Of a stretch of DNA of 64,000 nt, positions 49,412 to 61,800 are shown in pieces (position 1 is the stretch's first letter; each line of letters starts with the position of its first letter). The notes below the pieces were generated by a model. That model was not told the DNA's origin. It was given only the letters and a program-made list of their open reading frames with translations, and did not search any database. The position numbers and the translations under genes were made by a program. The DNA comes from Sipunculus nudus (lineage: Eukaryota > Annelida > Sipuncula > Golfingiida > Sipunculidae), in the NCBI GenBank assembly GCA_026874595.1, contig CM049311.1, forward strand, positions 7,849,676 through 7,913,675, read 5' to 3'.

Positions 49412-50470
49412 TCAATGATTTATGAAATAGGCACGATTTCTCAGGAACGGCTGGCTTGAATGCCATAAAAACCGGTTTGTTAATTGATCATGAAGGACCT
49501 TAAACCTACAGAAGACTGGTGGTGCAATATTTCCGTTTTTACACATGTTTACTGACCAGTATTTCAGATTACAGCCATCAGTCAAAACTTTTGGACTTTT
49601 TCTCCCTTCCTGCTCTGCAATACCCCTTTGTTCAATCCTCATGCATACCTGTGGGGTGCTTGCCGTTGCACCTTTTACATGTCATTCTATTTTGACAGTT
49701 CTTAGACATGTGTCCTAAAGATAACAACCAAAACACAGATTGTACTTCCGAATGAAATCTCTTTTACTTCACCTTTCTTACCCACGAACGATCCGCATGA
49801 AAGGAGTGAGTGATTAGACTTCTTGCAGTGGGTAAAGAATAACCTTTGTACTTCCTCATATTGAGCATATGTGGCGTTTGCACCGAATCCCCATCTTTTC
49901 CTTTCCGCGTTTCCTTCCTTGTATTCTTTCTTAGGTCTGATGGAACTTAAGAGGTTAAAGGTCCACACACAATATCAGATTCTTCGTTGATAAAATCACT
50001 GAAGTTTGCAGAACCACGATAGCATCCCTTTTCTCTCTTGTGACGAGCTACCTAACAATTCCATGCTTTAATAAAATAATCTGGAAGATGGTGCTGTTCG
50101 TCACATATTTCGACGGCAATGACGAATTCTGGCCTCGGCTTCTGTTCGCCTTCTCTCTTCTTCAGTTCGCCTTCTCTCTTCTTCATGACGAATTCTGGCC
50201 TCAGCTTCAGCTCGCCTTCTCTCATCCTCAATTTCAAGCTGCTTCAAATCATCCTCCAAATTTTCTTCTTCTCGAGTTCCAGCTGGTTCGGCTTCAAGTG
50301 CTGCTGCCTTGACAGCAACTTCTTGTCTTCTGGACAGTGATAAAGAACATTTAGAATGTCTGAAAAACTTAGAGGCTCTTGTTGAACATGATCCCAATGA
50401 AACGGTATTCTGTAAATCTTCCTTGCGGGTATGTCGTTCTAAGTCTGACATTTTGGTCAATTTATGAACA
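49412..50470 (-). pseudogene. BEL/Pao-type retrotransposon gag remnant
   Basis: On the minus strand, 50451-50101 starts MSDLERHTRKEDLQ and runs into a long E/R/A coiled coil (EERRRTEEERRRTEAEAR). Further 3', 49968-49702 has HCKKSNHSLLSC. In another frame, about 49720-49625 has a zinc-knuckle pattern C-x2-C-x3-GH-x4-C and then CKRC-x3-H. Coiled coil followed by such knuckles is typical of BEL/Pao gag regions. The middle gag region is missing, frames are broken, and no protease, RT or integrase is seen. Confidence 0.6.
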
Positions 50471-52379
50471 GTCACGATCAATGGATGTCAAACTGTCCTT
50501 TGAAGACTCATCATGTGAAATGTCACGGATTCTCTAATATAGATCTATGTGCTCGTAAAGTTTATCTATAAGATTTTTTTTTCAATGTCGCTAAGCAGCT
50601 CCGCTTGTAAGTCAGTGGTTTGCCATCTACATATGATCTCATAGAGTTCGTCATAGGCAATTCTCAACTGGCTCTCCAATTGTTGTAACTAAATTACCTT
50701 CTCTTACCCTTTCAATTGGTTTTGTGTTCCTGCTTGTCCACCTTGGCTCTTGCACTGAATTACCTTCAGCGCCAGGCATGTCCCTACTATCCATCTGATC
50801 AGTTTCCCCATTGGTACTCGTATTGAAAGGCAATGATATTAGAACCTGGGACTGACCAAAAATGGCCAAACACTGCGTCTATGCAAACTACTCAAATGTG
50901 TGTGATATATTCTGGATAAAGGGACAATTAAGATCCCAAAGAAGATGGTTCTCAACGAGTAGCACACGAGAGCAAGGTTATTGATGAGCAGAAATCAATT
51001 TAGGAATAATCTGCTCCTGGCTAATTATGGATAGAAAGTACCAGCTCGGGATAGTCTAAACTAAACTTCTGAACATGTTACCTTATATAAACAAACTAAC
51101 GTAACCAAACAGGAAAATGTAATATCCAGCCTCTACTAGGATACTAGCAATACAACTATATACCTATGGTTACGCTCCCGAGGCAGCGGAAATCTTGCGC
51201 TTCTAAAGAAGCCACTGATTTTCCCGCTGCCTGCTTTGTCCGTTTATGATGCATTTAAACACCAAGTGGTGCACATGGGCCTGTCTGCTGAAAAAAAAAC
51301 TGCTGATGTGACTAGCAGCCAACCAAATGCAGTTCAACAAACAATTGACAAGCAATTCTCTCTGAGCCTGTGGCCTGTTTAAACGGTCGCCGGGGCGATG
51401 AGCTGTCACTCAAAACGAAATGAACAACATTGGCTTCGTGTATTCCTCGCTTGGCTGGTAAACCGTTTTGTCTTTCAGCACAGGGTCTCATCTGATTGGA
51501 CCAAAATAGTGTTCCCCTCTGGTGTAAAGATTCAGGATACAAGGTCATGACAAACAGCGCTTACGATATAGGTAGTTGGCCTATGGATAAAGTGCTGTGA
51601 AAAGAGCGTAACCTTTGGTATGTATTACAAATGCTAAATACCACTAGTGCCACCTTCCATCAATGTATCAAAGGTTTCAATCATGTTAATAAGTTGCAGT
51701 GTGATTTTAACTACCCTGGGACCCCAGTCTTTGATGTCTATATATCAACTAAGACAATAATTCTAAACTGTAGTCATACTGCTCTACCTTTACAATGTTT
51801 AAATTGTTTATAAAAGTTAACATTGATTACCTGTTAAGACAAGTACTTGAAATATTACAGTTACCTATTTATAACCAATAAGTTCTAAACAGTGTTAATG
51901 TGACAGCATGGGACTAGGTTCACAAGCATAATATCAAATTATTCCGTGTACAATATGTGAACTTATCTTACCAGCACTGTGTATTAAGTGTCTTTACTTT
52001 AACAGTTCAGCATACATATAGAAGATTATGTAATACAGTCAGAATATCATATGGTCTTTTCCTTTACACCTACAATAAAATTCTTGAAACAATTATGAAG
52101 TTCCGCCAAATTATCATCAGTAGGTAAAAGGCTGGATCATATTACATCAGATTACAATGGTTTGAATACATTATATATCAGGAGAGAAAATATGGCTCTC
52201 CTGGATATTTCGCTCGGGAGGTATGTACGTCTAAACTTTTCAAGATCTGGCAACTTTGTGCTGGCTGGCGGAATAAAAATGGCGAAGTGGTCTAAGCGAG
52301 ATTGAGATCTCGGGACCTCTCCAGTGTGACTCTCGCCGAGAATCCCGTTCTAAGCGTCAACATAAAACCACATTAGATA
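50471..52379. other. unassigned intergenic DNA, possibly BEL/Pao 5' flank or LTR
   Basis: No gene supported. It contains an imperfect palindrome at 51183-51232. Minus-strand open stretches (50651-50869, 51312-51548) do not resemble anything I can name with confidence. Confidence 0.35.
51183..51232. repeat. imperfect palindrome of about 50 bp
   Basis: Left arm GGCAGCGGAAATC...CGCTTC pairs with right arm GAAGCC...GATTTTCCCGCTGCC around a TAAA loop. Confidence 0.6.
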
Positions 52380-54020
52380 TCTGCTACGGCAGCCACAAGA
52401 GAATTCCAGTGATTATGTTGTCCATCCTTTGTGAACAAAGATGACCATTACATCTGTGCTTTCTTTGCCCTCCAAAGTGAACGCTTGCCTTGACACAGCT
52501 AAGCATAGAAAGATTGCTTTGATATGAAGCTATCCGGCATACGGGTGATGTGACAAGCCCATCTGACTTGGGCCTTTTGTACGATGGTAATGGAGTGTAT
52601 GATTTCTGTCCATTTCAGGACTTCCGTGTCTGGGATCTTATCTTGCCATTGGATGGTGAGCTGTTTTCGGAGGCATCTGAGGTGGAAGTGATTGATCTGT
52701 GTTTTATGTCTCCTGGTGAGGACAACTGCTCTCTAAACTTTCACTTTCGTGAAGAAGGACTGATTCCTCTCCTTTCCCAGACCTTTTCTCTGAGTCTATC
52801 AAATGTACTGCATGGATGTTTTATGCGTGCGTGAGTGCTACCCAGGTAGGTTTTCATCTGCATGTAGATTTTTTCACTTCGCTGAAACATCTGTGTTCTT
52901 GGTATTGATGGTGAGGCCAAAGTTGTTGTAGGCCGCTGAAGAGCAGTTCATCTCCCGCTGCATCTCTTGCTCACTGTCGCAGTCACCTGCTAACAGAAGG
53001 CCTCTGAGACAGTCTCCTTCACTTTTGTGATTCCCTGCATACGCTTGGGTTTGAACATCATAACATCAGGCCCGTAGCTGATGTTGATAACCGAAAACAT
53101 CAGGCTGGACAGTGATGGGGCAAGAACACAGTACACGCACTGTTTTACTGCGTTTGTTAATGCTCCAGAATACGGGCCATCCTTCTGTTGTAAAACTGAC
53201 ATACAATGGTATTGGACTTTTTTTTGGACAGCCATACTCAGCCATGATCTTTCATGAACCATCCCTACGGACCGTGTGGAATGCCTTAGGCAGGTCAACA
53301 AAGTTAGTGTAGAAGTCTTGGTGCTTTTTCATGCATTTTTTGCAGCAAAAACCATGTCCGTGGTCCCTCGACCTGCAGGGAAACCGCACTGGCTCTTGGA
53401 AAGAGGACCTTGTTCCAAGTGGTTAAGCGGTCGGCTAAGCAGCACGTGCCAGGATCTTACCTGCTACAGACAGTAGCGAGATTCCGCGATTATTGTCACA
53501 GGATTGACGGTTCTTTTCCTTATAGGTGTGCACGATGGTGGTAGCAAGGAATTCCTAAGGACATGGACTGGAAGAGGATGGTAAGCTGGTTCAGTAGGGA
53601 ATGGACTCTTGACTTGAACACTTCAGCAGGCAAGGCGTGAGGGCCTGGAGCTTTCCCAGTAGACATTTGGTAGACAGCTTTTCCAACATTTTTGAGGGAG
53701 TCAAGTTAGGCTTCGTCATTGATTGCAGCTGGATGATTGAGCATATACCGAAGTGCTCATCCCACCTCGGAAGAATCTGTTTCTTGTTTGTTAGCAGGTT
53801 GTTCCATCTGCGCTGACTAGAAGAGATGATCCTGAGTATGCTGGTCCGTAGATTGTTTTGTTTTTTTGTGAGTCGAAGAACCTTTTTGTGTCATGCTATT
53901 TGCGTAGCCTTGGATCTCATCGGCCTCGGAGATGAGCCAGACGTCTTGCATCATTCACAGTTTGGTCTTCACTGTTCTACGAATGTTGGCGAAGCCTGCT
54001 ATGGCGCGTTGTCGTCCGGC
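52380..54020 (-). pseudogene. non-LTR (LINE) reverse transcriptase fragment, dead
   Basis: The minus strand gives, in shifting frames: DEIQGYA, GISLLSVAGKILAR, FVDLPKAFHTVRRDGS (motif A region), VKQ..CVLAPSLSSLMFSV (motif B region), FGLTINTK, and a C-terminal KIPDTEVLKW. This is the order of an RTE/jockey-like LINE reverse transcriptase. The catalytic FADD motif has become LAGD, and there are several stops and frameshifts. Clade is uncertain. Confidence 0.75.
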
Positions 54021-54959
54021 GTCAGTCCGCCGTCAGTATGTTTACCATACCATCTAAAAATTGGCAGGAGTTGGCATCAAATTTTATGCAAGAGTCAGTT
54101 ACATGTCAAAGGCTTTGGACTGAACTTATTTTAGCGTCATCTGCATCGACTTACATTTTGCGGGGTAAAGAATAAAAACAACTTTATGCATCTTCTTCCT
54201 CGAACCTGTCATGCAAAATCATTATTAATTAACAGAAATGATCCAAGGAACTAGCTTTTTTGTTCTAAGGGGCTAAACTTCAGTCAACACAAATGGGAAC
54301 CGTTTGGAAATACCCTCGAGACTGTTTGGAATGGCGGTAAATGTCCCTTTAAAATAACGATTTTTCATAATTCGGATAGACCCCTTTGGAGATTAAAACC
54401 GAATTGCTGTGTTGTCATATTCTTTATCTGAGGGATAATTCTACAACTTTGTAAGCACTTAATATACTGGTGCTCTACAGTCTGTATTTTCCCGGTTCGA
54501 TCAGTCATTAGAGATATTCTATATTATGAAACTTGTTTCCACGTACTATGCTGTAAAATGTTTAGGTCAAATGATAACTGGAGGAAGAGGATAAATTCTG
54601 GCCGCTTTTCAAGGTACAGGCATAATCAGCCGGTTTCTTCAAAGCTTTCAGCAGTGACCTTTTTACATCCATTGTGAATTTTCGATGCAATACGATTAAA
54701 TTTTAATGGTCGTTTGAGATATGCCAGCTAGGCAGCCATAAAAATAGAAAAGCCAAAGAGTGACACATGTCCCCACCCTCTGCATTCATATACCAATTGT
54801 TTTTGTCTGTAATCACGACATTTGTATTTTTGATACACCTGTACAGCTGTACGTAAGGATTATCAGTGGGTTTTTTTTTGTGTGTGTGTGAATGTGTGTG
54901 AAACACGGGAGTATCACCCTGCCTTGAGAATTTCTACTTACTGGGAAAGACGTTATTGA
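54021..54959. other. unassigned intergenic DNA between two LINE fragments
   Basis: No supported gene. Includes GTCCGGCGTCAGTCCGCCGTC-like DNA (about 54013) and a (GT)n-rich stretch (54880-54900). Confidence 0.4.
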
Positions 54960-55860
54960 GAATGGCATTAAACATCATGCTGAACAAGGCGGGCACCGCT
55001 GCAGACAGGAAAGATTTCGGATGCTTCGACGTCATCCAACACTCTTTCCATCATGCCGTCCTGGAACTTCGTGAATCTTTTGGAACCACCAAATTTTGAC
55101 CAGATCTTCCAGAGGCTCTGGCGACTGGCCTTGTCAAATGCTTTTGCAAGGCCCTCAAATGTTGTGTACATTTCTTGACACTTTCCTATCGTTGGCATGT
55201 AGTAAGTATCATGTAGGCCATTTATCGACCTTTCCGAGAGCCACATTGTGTCTCTTACAGCAGGCCCCAGGTAAGCAATATAACGGTTCAGCAGGACTCT
55301 TGCAATGACCTTTCCTGCTATAGAGAGCAGTGATATTCCTGTGTAATTACCACATGCCTTACGGTTGTCCTTCCTCTTGTAGAGGTGTACAACATATGCA
55401 TCTCTACCATTTCTGAATTCCTGAGGAATCGTCCCATGATTCGAGAATGATTGGAACAGTGAAGTAACTTTTTTGCTGGGAGTGTGAAACCACCTTTGTA
55501 TATCTCAGATGGTGTGGCATCTGATCCGAAGGGGGGGGGGGGGGTCACCAAGGTGGACAACTGGCTAATGGCTTTCTTGACTTGACTCTGGCAAGGCATC
55601 TATGGCAGTGTTAATGTCAAGCTGGAGCATCCTGTCTATAACATTATTAATACTTGCTGGTTCGTTGAGTATGGTTTCAGCGTTTTCATTCCCTCTCTGC
55701 AGGATCTTTGTCATATATGTGATAGAGGTGGTATATACCGTCAGATCTGATGAGGGGGACTCCCTGAGGATCGGGATCCATAGATTGCATTGAGGGCTTG
55801 GAGAACCGCTTTGAGTCATAATTGTCACCGTAGTTCTGATTTCACTCTGGGTTACAGCTT
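54960..55860 (-). pseudogene. second LINE reverse transcriptase fragment, dead
   Basis: Minus-strand order: ETILNEPASINNVIDRM (55828-55565), KKAISQLS...PFGSDATPSEIYKGG (55599-55318) with poly-G inserted, YTSTRGRT, LAKAFDKASRQSLWKI and FQDGMMERVLDD (55246-54968), then a frameshift into LFSMMFN. It overlaps the RT region of the fragment at 52380-54020, so it is a separate copy in the same orientation. Confidence 0.75.
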
Positions 55861-56600
55861 CCAGTAGTTCAGTACCTGCTGCCTATCGAAACAGATATTT
55901 AAAGGCTGATTAATGCTGAGACTTGCGCAGAGTAAATTGAATTATGGTGAAATTGGGGTTTTGAGCAGTGTATGATCAGGAGGACATCATTGTCCTGCCA
56001 TGTTCTTCACGCTCAACATCACGTGCTGTAAGTGGTCTTCCGTTCCCATGAGCCAGTCTGTGGTTTCCTTGACACAGTTGGCCGAATCCAGACCACTTGC
56101 TAGGAGGACTGCCATCTAAGGCTAAAGAGAACTACTTTAGCCCATAGCTGGGGCTTGTTTGATAGGTGCCAGGTCGAGTCCACACACCGTTGGGCTTGCA
56201 CACCGCTTCTCTAGGCGCCTAGTTCCTAAGAGGTCCTCTTTAGGTTTAGCGTGGGGTCGATAGGTACCCAGTTACCACTTGGTGAAACGGGCGAGCACTA
56301 CAGAGGTCTTGATGATTGAGAGACTACATACCATCAGGAGAGACACATCCGACTGGACAGGGTTAGACAGCGGTAACAGGTGAAACCGAGACAGGTGTAA
56401 GCACTAATCTACGCTAATCTACTACAGTGGATGCATCATATCATCCGTGTGCAACATGCACACACCACGTTATGTTGAGATAAAACAATATTGCAGATGA
56501 ACAGCGGAGGGCATCATAGAGAAATCAAGGTCAGTCGCACAAGCAGTAGTCAGCAAACTGTCTCATACACAGATGTGCCCTAGATGGGCATATTTTTATT
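55861..56600 (-). repeat. probable 5' region of the LINE copy or associated repeat
   Basis: Higher GC than the surroundings, with short palindromes such as AGGCGCCTAG (56211-56221) and no ORF. It directly precedes the LINE fragment on the minus strand. Assignment is inference. Confidence 0.35.
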
Positions 56601-58235
56601 TACTGTCAACATTAATTTAAAACACAAAACTTTTCTCGAACAGGCATTTTAACACGAAATATTGCCAACTTGTGTGTCCTTGCCTGGAGACTTTCTGTCG
56701 ATGTCGACACCTAGCGGTTATTTAAGAAGTATTTCTGCCGGTTTCACCCCAGTCACGCCAGCGTCACCTTGTGTGATTCTTTTGTGCCAGTCCCCGTGTT
56801 TTATAGGCTGCCAAATTACGGTAATTATATCAGATTCTCAACTGTTGATCATAGACAGTTTACTTGCTTGAACAAGGCTGGTATTTTCAGCTCTTGCTGT
56901 TCAGTTTTACTGCCAATTACAGCAATCATAAGTCATGTCAAGGAATTTGCAAAATAAATATAAATGTAACTAAACGCTGTGTCACTTGAGCGTCATGACC
57001 AATCAACTACTTGTAGTGGAATTTAAATGTGTTATTCATAGCTCGTCTTATTTATGAATAAAGTACCCGCATGCACCTTCTTGAAAATTAACTGTTGTTA
57101 AATATATTTTATCGTTTAAAGTCTTAGGATACGGAACCGGGAAGGAGGTCGTACGGGTGCGCAAAAAATATTTGCAATGATCACACTTTTGATACTGATA
57201 TACTGGTATGTCTCTCAGTATGCAGAATTTATTTTAAAATATCCATTAGCTCATTAGCTCTATACTGTTTACTCTTTGTATTGGTAGGAATAACTATGAA
57301 GCTGCTTATGGTCCCCCTATTTTGTGTGCCATTTTTTTGTAATTATTATTTTCCTTTTTGCTGATTCATTGAGAGACCTAATCCCTCCCAATGCCATTAA
57401 TAAAACAAACCAGCCAGCACTGCCTGTCTAGGCCTCCATGCCCCACAGTACCCATGCACGGTCTGACTGTCATCAAGGTTTAATTTAGCTTACAAGCTAT
57501 ATTTAAGCTACATCTGTGATGCATCTACCATACTTTGAATTTGTAAAGTATCATTAATCACATCTGCCATATATGAATATTTTTTTGTTGGTTTGAATAT
57601 TTTAAAAGGCAAAACAAATGGTACTTCAAAATTCAAGAAAAAAAAATTTTCATTTTACAAATAAATGCACGGTGATATATCCAGATATTTTTTACGTTTT
57701 TCATTTATCCTTCTTCCTTAATTTAATAATAAAAATATCACACATTTTGGCTGACAAACTCCTCATTTTTGGGCATGTTCCGTAACTCCTTTACCATAGA
57801 CATAAAAATTATTCAGATATTACCCACAGCTCTTAAATTAAGGAAATAAGTGCAAAATTAACAGCGTGATGGTTACGTATAAAAATAATCAGAAAGACTT
57901 CCAAGTGAAATTTTGCCCAAACTCCCGTTGGTGAATATTTTATTTAAACCTTGAAAGGTTCATTTCATATTTATAGTACCAAATCACTGCCGCAGATGGC
58001 GCATGCATGTGCTGTTGCCCGTTTTGGCACTCAATGCCTGGAGTTATACATGACGTCATCCAGGTATGTCTCAAGATAAATATTATTCCGACGTAGCAAC
58101 AAAAGCCTAACAAAAAATATTTATTCATCAAGTATACATCGTAAGATATATGAGGGTTCAATTCTGGAATAACTAAATGCCTACATATAGCAGTAATATC
58201 ATTTAAGGAAACTGCCAAATATAGGACTACTTTTT
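56601..58235. other. intergenic, nothing recognised
   Basis: AT-rich DNA with short, unsupported open frames on both strands and no family resemblance. Confidence 0.5.
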
Positions 58236-58853
58236 TACGCGGTGGTGACGCAGCTCCACCTAGAAGTGACGCGTCTACCGACCGGCAACTCACCTGGGCT
58301 TACCTTACGTGTGCTTATCAGGCGTTTACCTGAGCGGTATTACTTGATAACACAAACAATAATCATCCCCAGGTCGTCTATATATAAGGTAGGAGACAGG
58401 CTTGTTAAAATTTTAGGGAAAATTTTTATCGGCAATGGAAGATTAAATTGTTTTCTTGGGGGTGACGGGAGTATGAAATGGGCGTTCTACCTGAACAACC
58501 CCATGAATCAGACTTCCGGAATACATCAGACGACACTTGCATGATATAACTCGCAAGTAAAATGCCGTAAAAACAAAGCACGATCATTTTACATTTTTAC
58601 CCGTTTTAAAATTAGACTAAATTAACATGACACACTTTGTGTTTTCTTCATAAATTTTCCCAGAAAACTTAAAGATTTTAAGATAACCGGAATCACTTTT
58701 GCGGCTTTTCAACGTTGACAACGTGTATGTATGGGGTCACCGCCTCTCAGAAAGTGCAGCGCGTTCATTACAACTCAGGCCACAGCATGTATATAAATGT
58801 ATATTATCAGCTGTACCGTGTATATGCCGGCACACAAAGTACGGCATATTGCG
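58236..58853 (+). promoter_or_regulatory. candidate promoter and noncoding first exon
   Basis: CpG frequency rises here against an AT-rich background (for example ACGCGGTGGTGACGC and GACGCGTCTACCGACCGGC). TATATATAAGG lies at about 58378 and TATAAA at 58792-58797. About 55 bases after the second TATA, GCG|GTAAGTG at 58854 is a near-perfect 5' splice donor. Together this could be a TATA promoter, short 5' exon and donor of a plus-strand gene lying beyond the window. No downstream exon is confirmed. Confidence 0.3.
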
Positions 58854-61800
58854 GTAAGTGATAAATCGATATACTGGCTTTAGTGGTTATGAGGTCAGAT
58901 TCCATCTGTATTGCACAGAACTGGATATAATATCACTGAAATATTGAGATTAAAATACTTGTTTTAAGCCTTGTTTGTAAAGTTCCGTAAATACTTAAAG
59001 CCCAACCCCACCCAGTTATTAAGGTAATATATGCTGGCTTAGCCTGTGCCTGGCGCAGTGGAAGCAACCATTACTGGTATCCATTATCTTTCTGTGGGCG
59101 TGTTTGTGTGATCAATAATTTGCTGGTCTGGGTTCGCTTGTCCCTATATTGAAGATTCTTCATAACAGCTTTCAATGACTTGTATACAGAAGAATCCCAG
59201 TCGTATTTAAATTCAAGCATTTTAACTTATGAAGTTCTGGTTATGTATAATGTATATACATGTAAATGGTTTTTTTTAAAAGAGGTAATGCTCAAGACAA
59301 AGGTTTATATTAGTAAGATGTTCAGGTATTTCCATAATGATTTCATAATGTGTACAATGAAAAGAAAAACAAATGATAGGGAATTATTTTCACATAATTA
59401 ATACCTCCTCAGAAAATGATGACTCTTTCAGTTGCCTGTGCTTATGTAAAAAAAGTTGATCCTTATAAAAAGTTTGTGGTTACTGTTAAGAAAATGGGAA
59501 GATTTTACTTTTTTATCTGATTTATTTATCACAACCCATGTAGGGAACTTGGCTTGTACAGATACCTTTGATTTGGCTTAACTGTTAACTCTTATCATCA
59601 ACAAGTGATGTTAAAAGTGAAAGTAAATATGCCAAAACACCTCTACATAATAATATTTGATATACATTAATAAAGCATTTCACAAAAAAATATTTAAAGA
59701 AGATTTAGTATTTGTCCAAAACTATTGATGAAGAGAAAACTCAGAAAACCAGTCCATAAATTCTTCTACCAGCTTAAACATTAGTTATGTGATATGTGTC
59801 TATGAAAAGGAAAGGATTATTAAGCACCTACATATCATTTATTCGTTTAGTTGGTAATTTGATCCTTGCTTTAGAGTTTATTCTGTAGATAATAAATGAC
59901 CTGTTATGGCTGTAATGCTTTTTTCTCACAACAGGTTATCAGTATTGTATGGTGTCCTAGGGACTGCAGGAAGAAAGACTTGAAATGTGTTTATGGAACC
60001 TATTTCTCTGAAGCCATTTATCTTGTTTATGTGTTTCCTGTTGCATGTAGCCATGTGAAACAGCAAAGAGAGTCAGTTAAAAAGCAACCAGCTCTCATGA
60101 TACAAGTACTTGTAGCATTTAATTTATCAACATATTTGATCCACTATGGTCAAATTAAAGCAAACTTGAAGTTCATATGATCTAAGTACATCTCTATCAT
60201 TGTATACTGGCAAATTGGAAAGTACAAGTATTGATTTTCATGTTCAAGTATGTCACCACCCCTTTGCTTGAGGGGTTCATCACTAAGATCCAAAAGTGAT
60301 TTAAATATGTTTGCAAAGGGCCCTGACCAAAACCTTCAACTGATCTTTGTAATTGGGATTGTACGTCTGATGACATGAGGTGATCCAGTTTGAGTAACGA
60401 AACAGTTAATTTCTTTTAACTCTTTTCAAATACCAGTCCAACATATTTTAGTATGGGTGTTTAAATTTGAACTTGCTTTACCTTTAACATTAATACCCCC
60501 CCCCCTCAATGCCAGCATTGAAGTTCACTTTGAAAGTTGTCAGGTTTTGAGGGTTGGATACTGTATGTACATAACCTAGTAACACTTTCATTCATCATCT
60601 GTTGATTTGCATAAAGTCAGTGCCACTGCATGTAAAACAGTAAGACTCTTTTTAAGTATAAGTGCTCATTTCCTCATTTTATGGCTGTGTTTTCCTTGTT
60701 CTATTTATAGAACATGTGATGATGAAGGAATTATGGTGTAATTAAACACTTCTTCCTGTCAAAACAAACTTTCCAGTGTTATGATGGAGAAAATGGATTG
60801 ACAGAGAATTGGTCCTCAGGCTGAACACATATTTAAATGTATAGTGGAACTTGTCCAAAAGACCACCTTTCTATTGAGACCGCCCTTGAGTGAACTGAAC
60901 ACATTCACATTGCTTAAAACTAACCTAATTGATAACACTTCCTTTGAAGTAAGACCAATTTTGGCCAGGCTACAAATGTGTATGCGTCTGTTAGCAATGG
61001 CAATATCAGTTTTCATTTTATCCATGTTTCACAAGCATGCAAGGAGTGCATAGTATTACCTCTGTAGTTTATTCTCAGATTTTGCATTTTCAGATAATAC
61101 CTTTGTTTTGAATAGTTTCTCTAAACATATGATTGATGACAGTTGTATTGTCAATAAAACCTGCTGGGCCACATTACATGTAGTATGTACATTGTCAATT
61201 TGAACTCATCGCACTGGAGATTTTTAAGTTAAACTGCAAAATAGGATAAAAAAGGGGGGCTCCAAAGAGTAGGCATTTTGGCAGGTATAAACAAACTCGG
61301 TGGAAAAGAAAGTTTCACACTGACACAGGACAGGTGGTTTATAATTGAACCCCCCAGGGGAGAGAATGATAGAGACCTAATTGATTTGTAGGTAACCATA
61401 AGGTCATGCATGAATGCTTTAAGGTTCTGTTAGACATTCTAGTGGTGGACTGATAAAAAATAAAATTGTGGGGGGGTTCCTGTGCAGTGGCCCGTGAATG
61501 CTACTCCCTCATCAAGAAGTGACACACATGGTCCGACTCTGACAATATATTGTCAGTCATCCTTACCACCAGTCATTAACTTACTGATGGTGGCTATATA
61601 TAACCTGGAGTGGTTTCAGAGTTTCTTTCATATTCTTTGTTAATAAAACAATGTCATCACTGATTGAAGGTCACAAAATAAGAGATCAATACAGCAAGTT
61701 TATCAAAATTTAAACCCTTAGTTGTTCTGGGGTTTATGGCTATGGTATAAATTTGTGACTAATTTTAAATGGGAGTTAGGCAGCAGTTGTACCCTAATAA

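Noticed and set aside
50040-50340. Plus-strand frames rich in FSLL/SPSL repeats
   Set aside because: They are the complement of the BEL/Pao gag coiled-coil coding repeats on the minus strand.
54703-54906. Minus-strand 67-codon frame
   Set aside because: Low-complexity HTHSHTHKKK start from a GT repeat; no family resemblance.
59896-60180. 94-codon open frame (+) as an exon
   Set aside because: It has an acceptor-like site but no recognisable protein, no matching donor and no partner exons.
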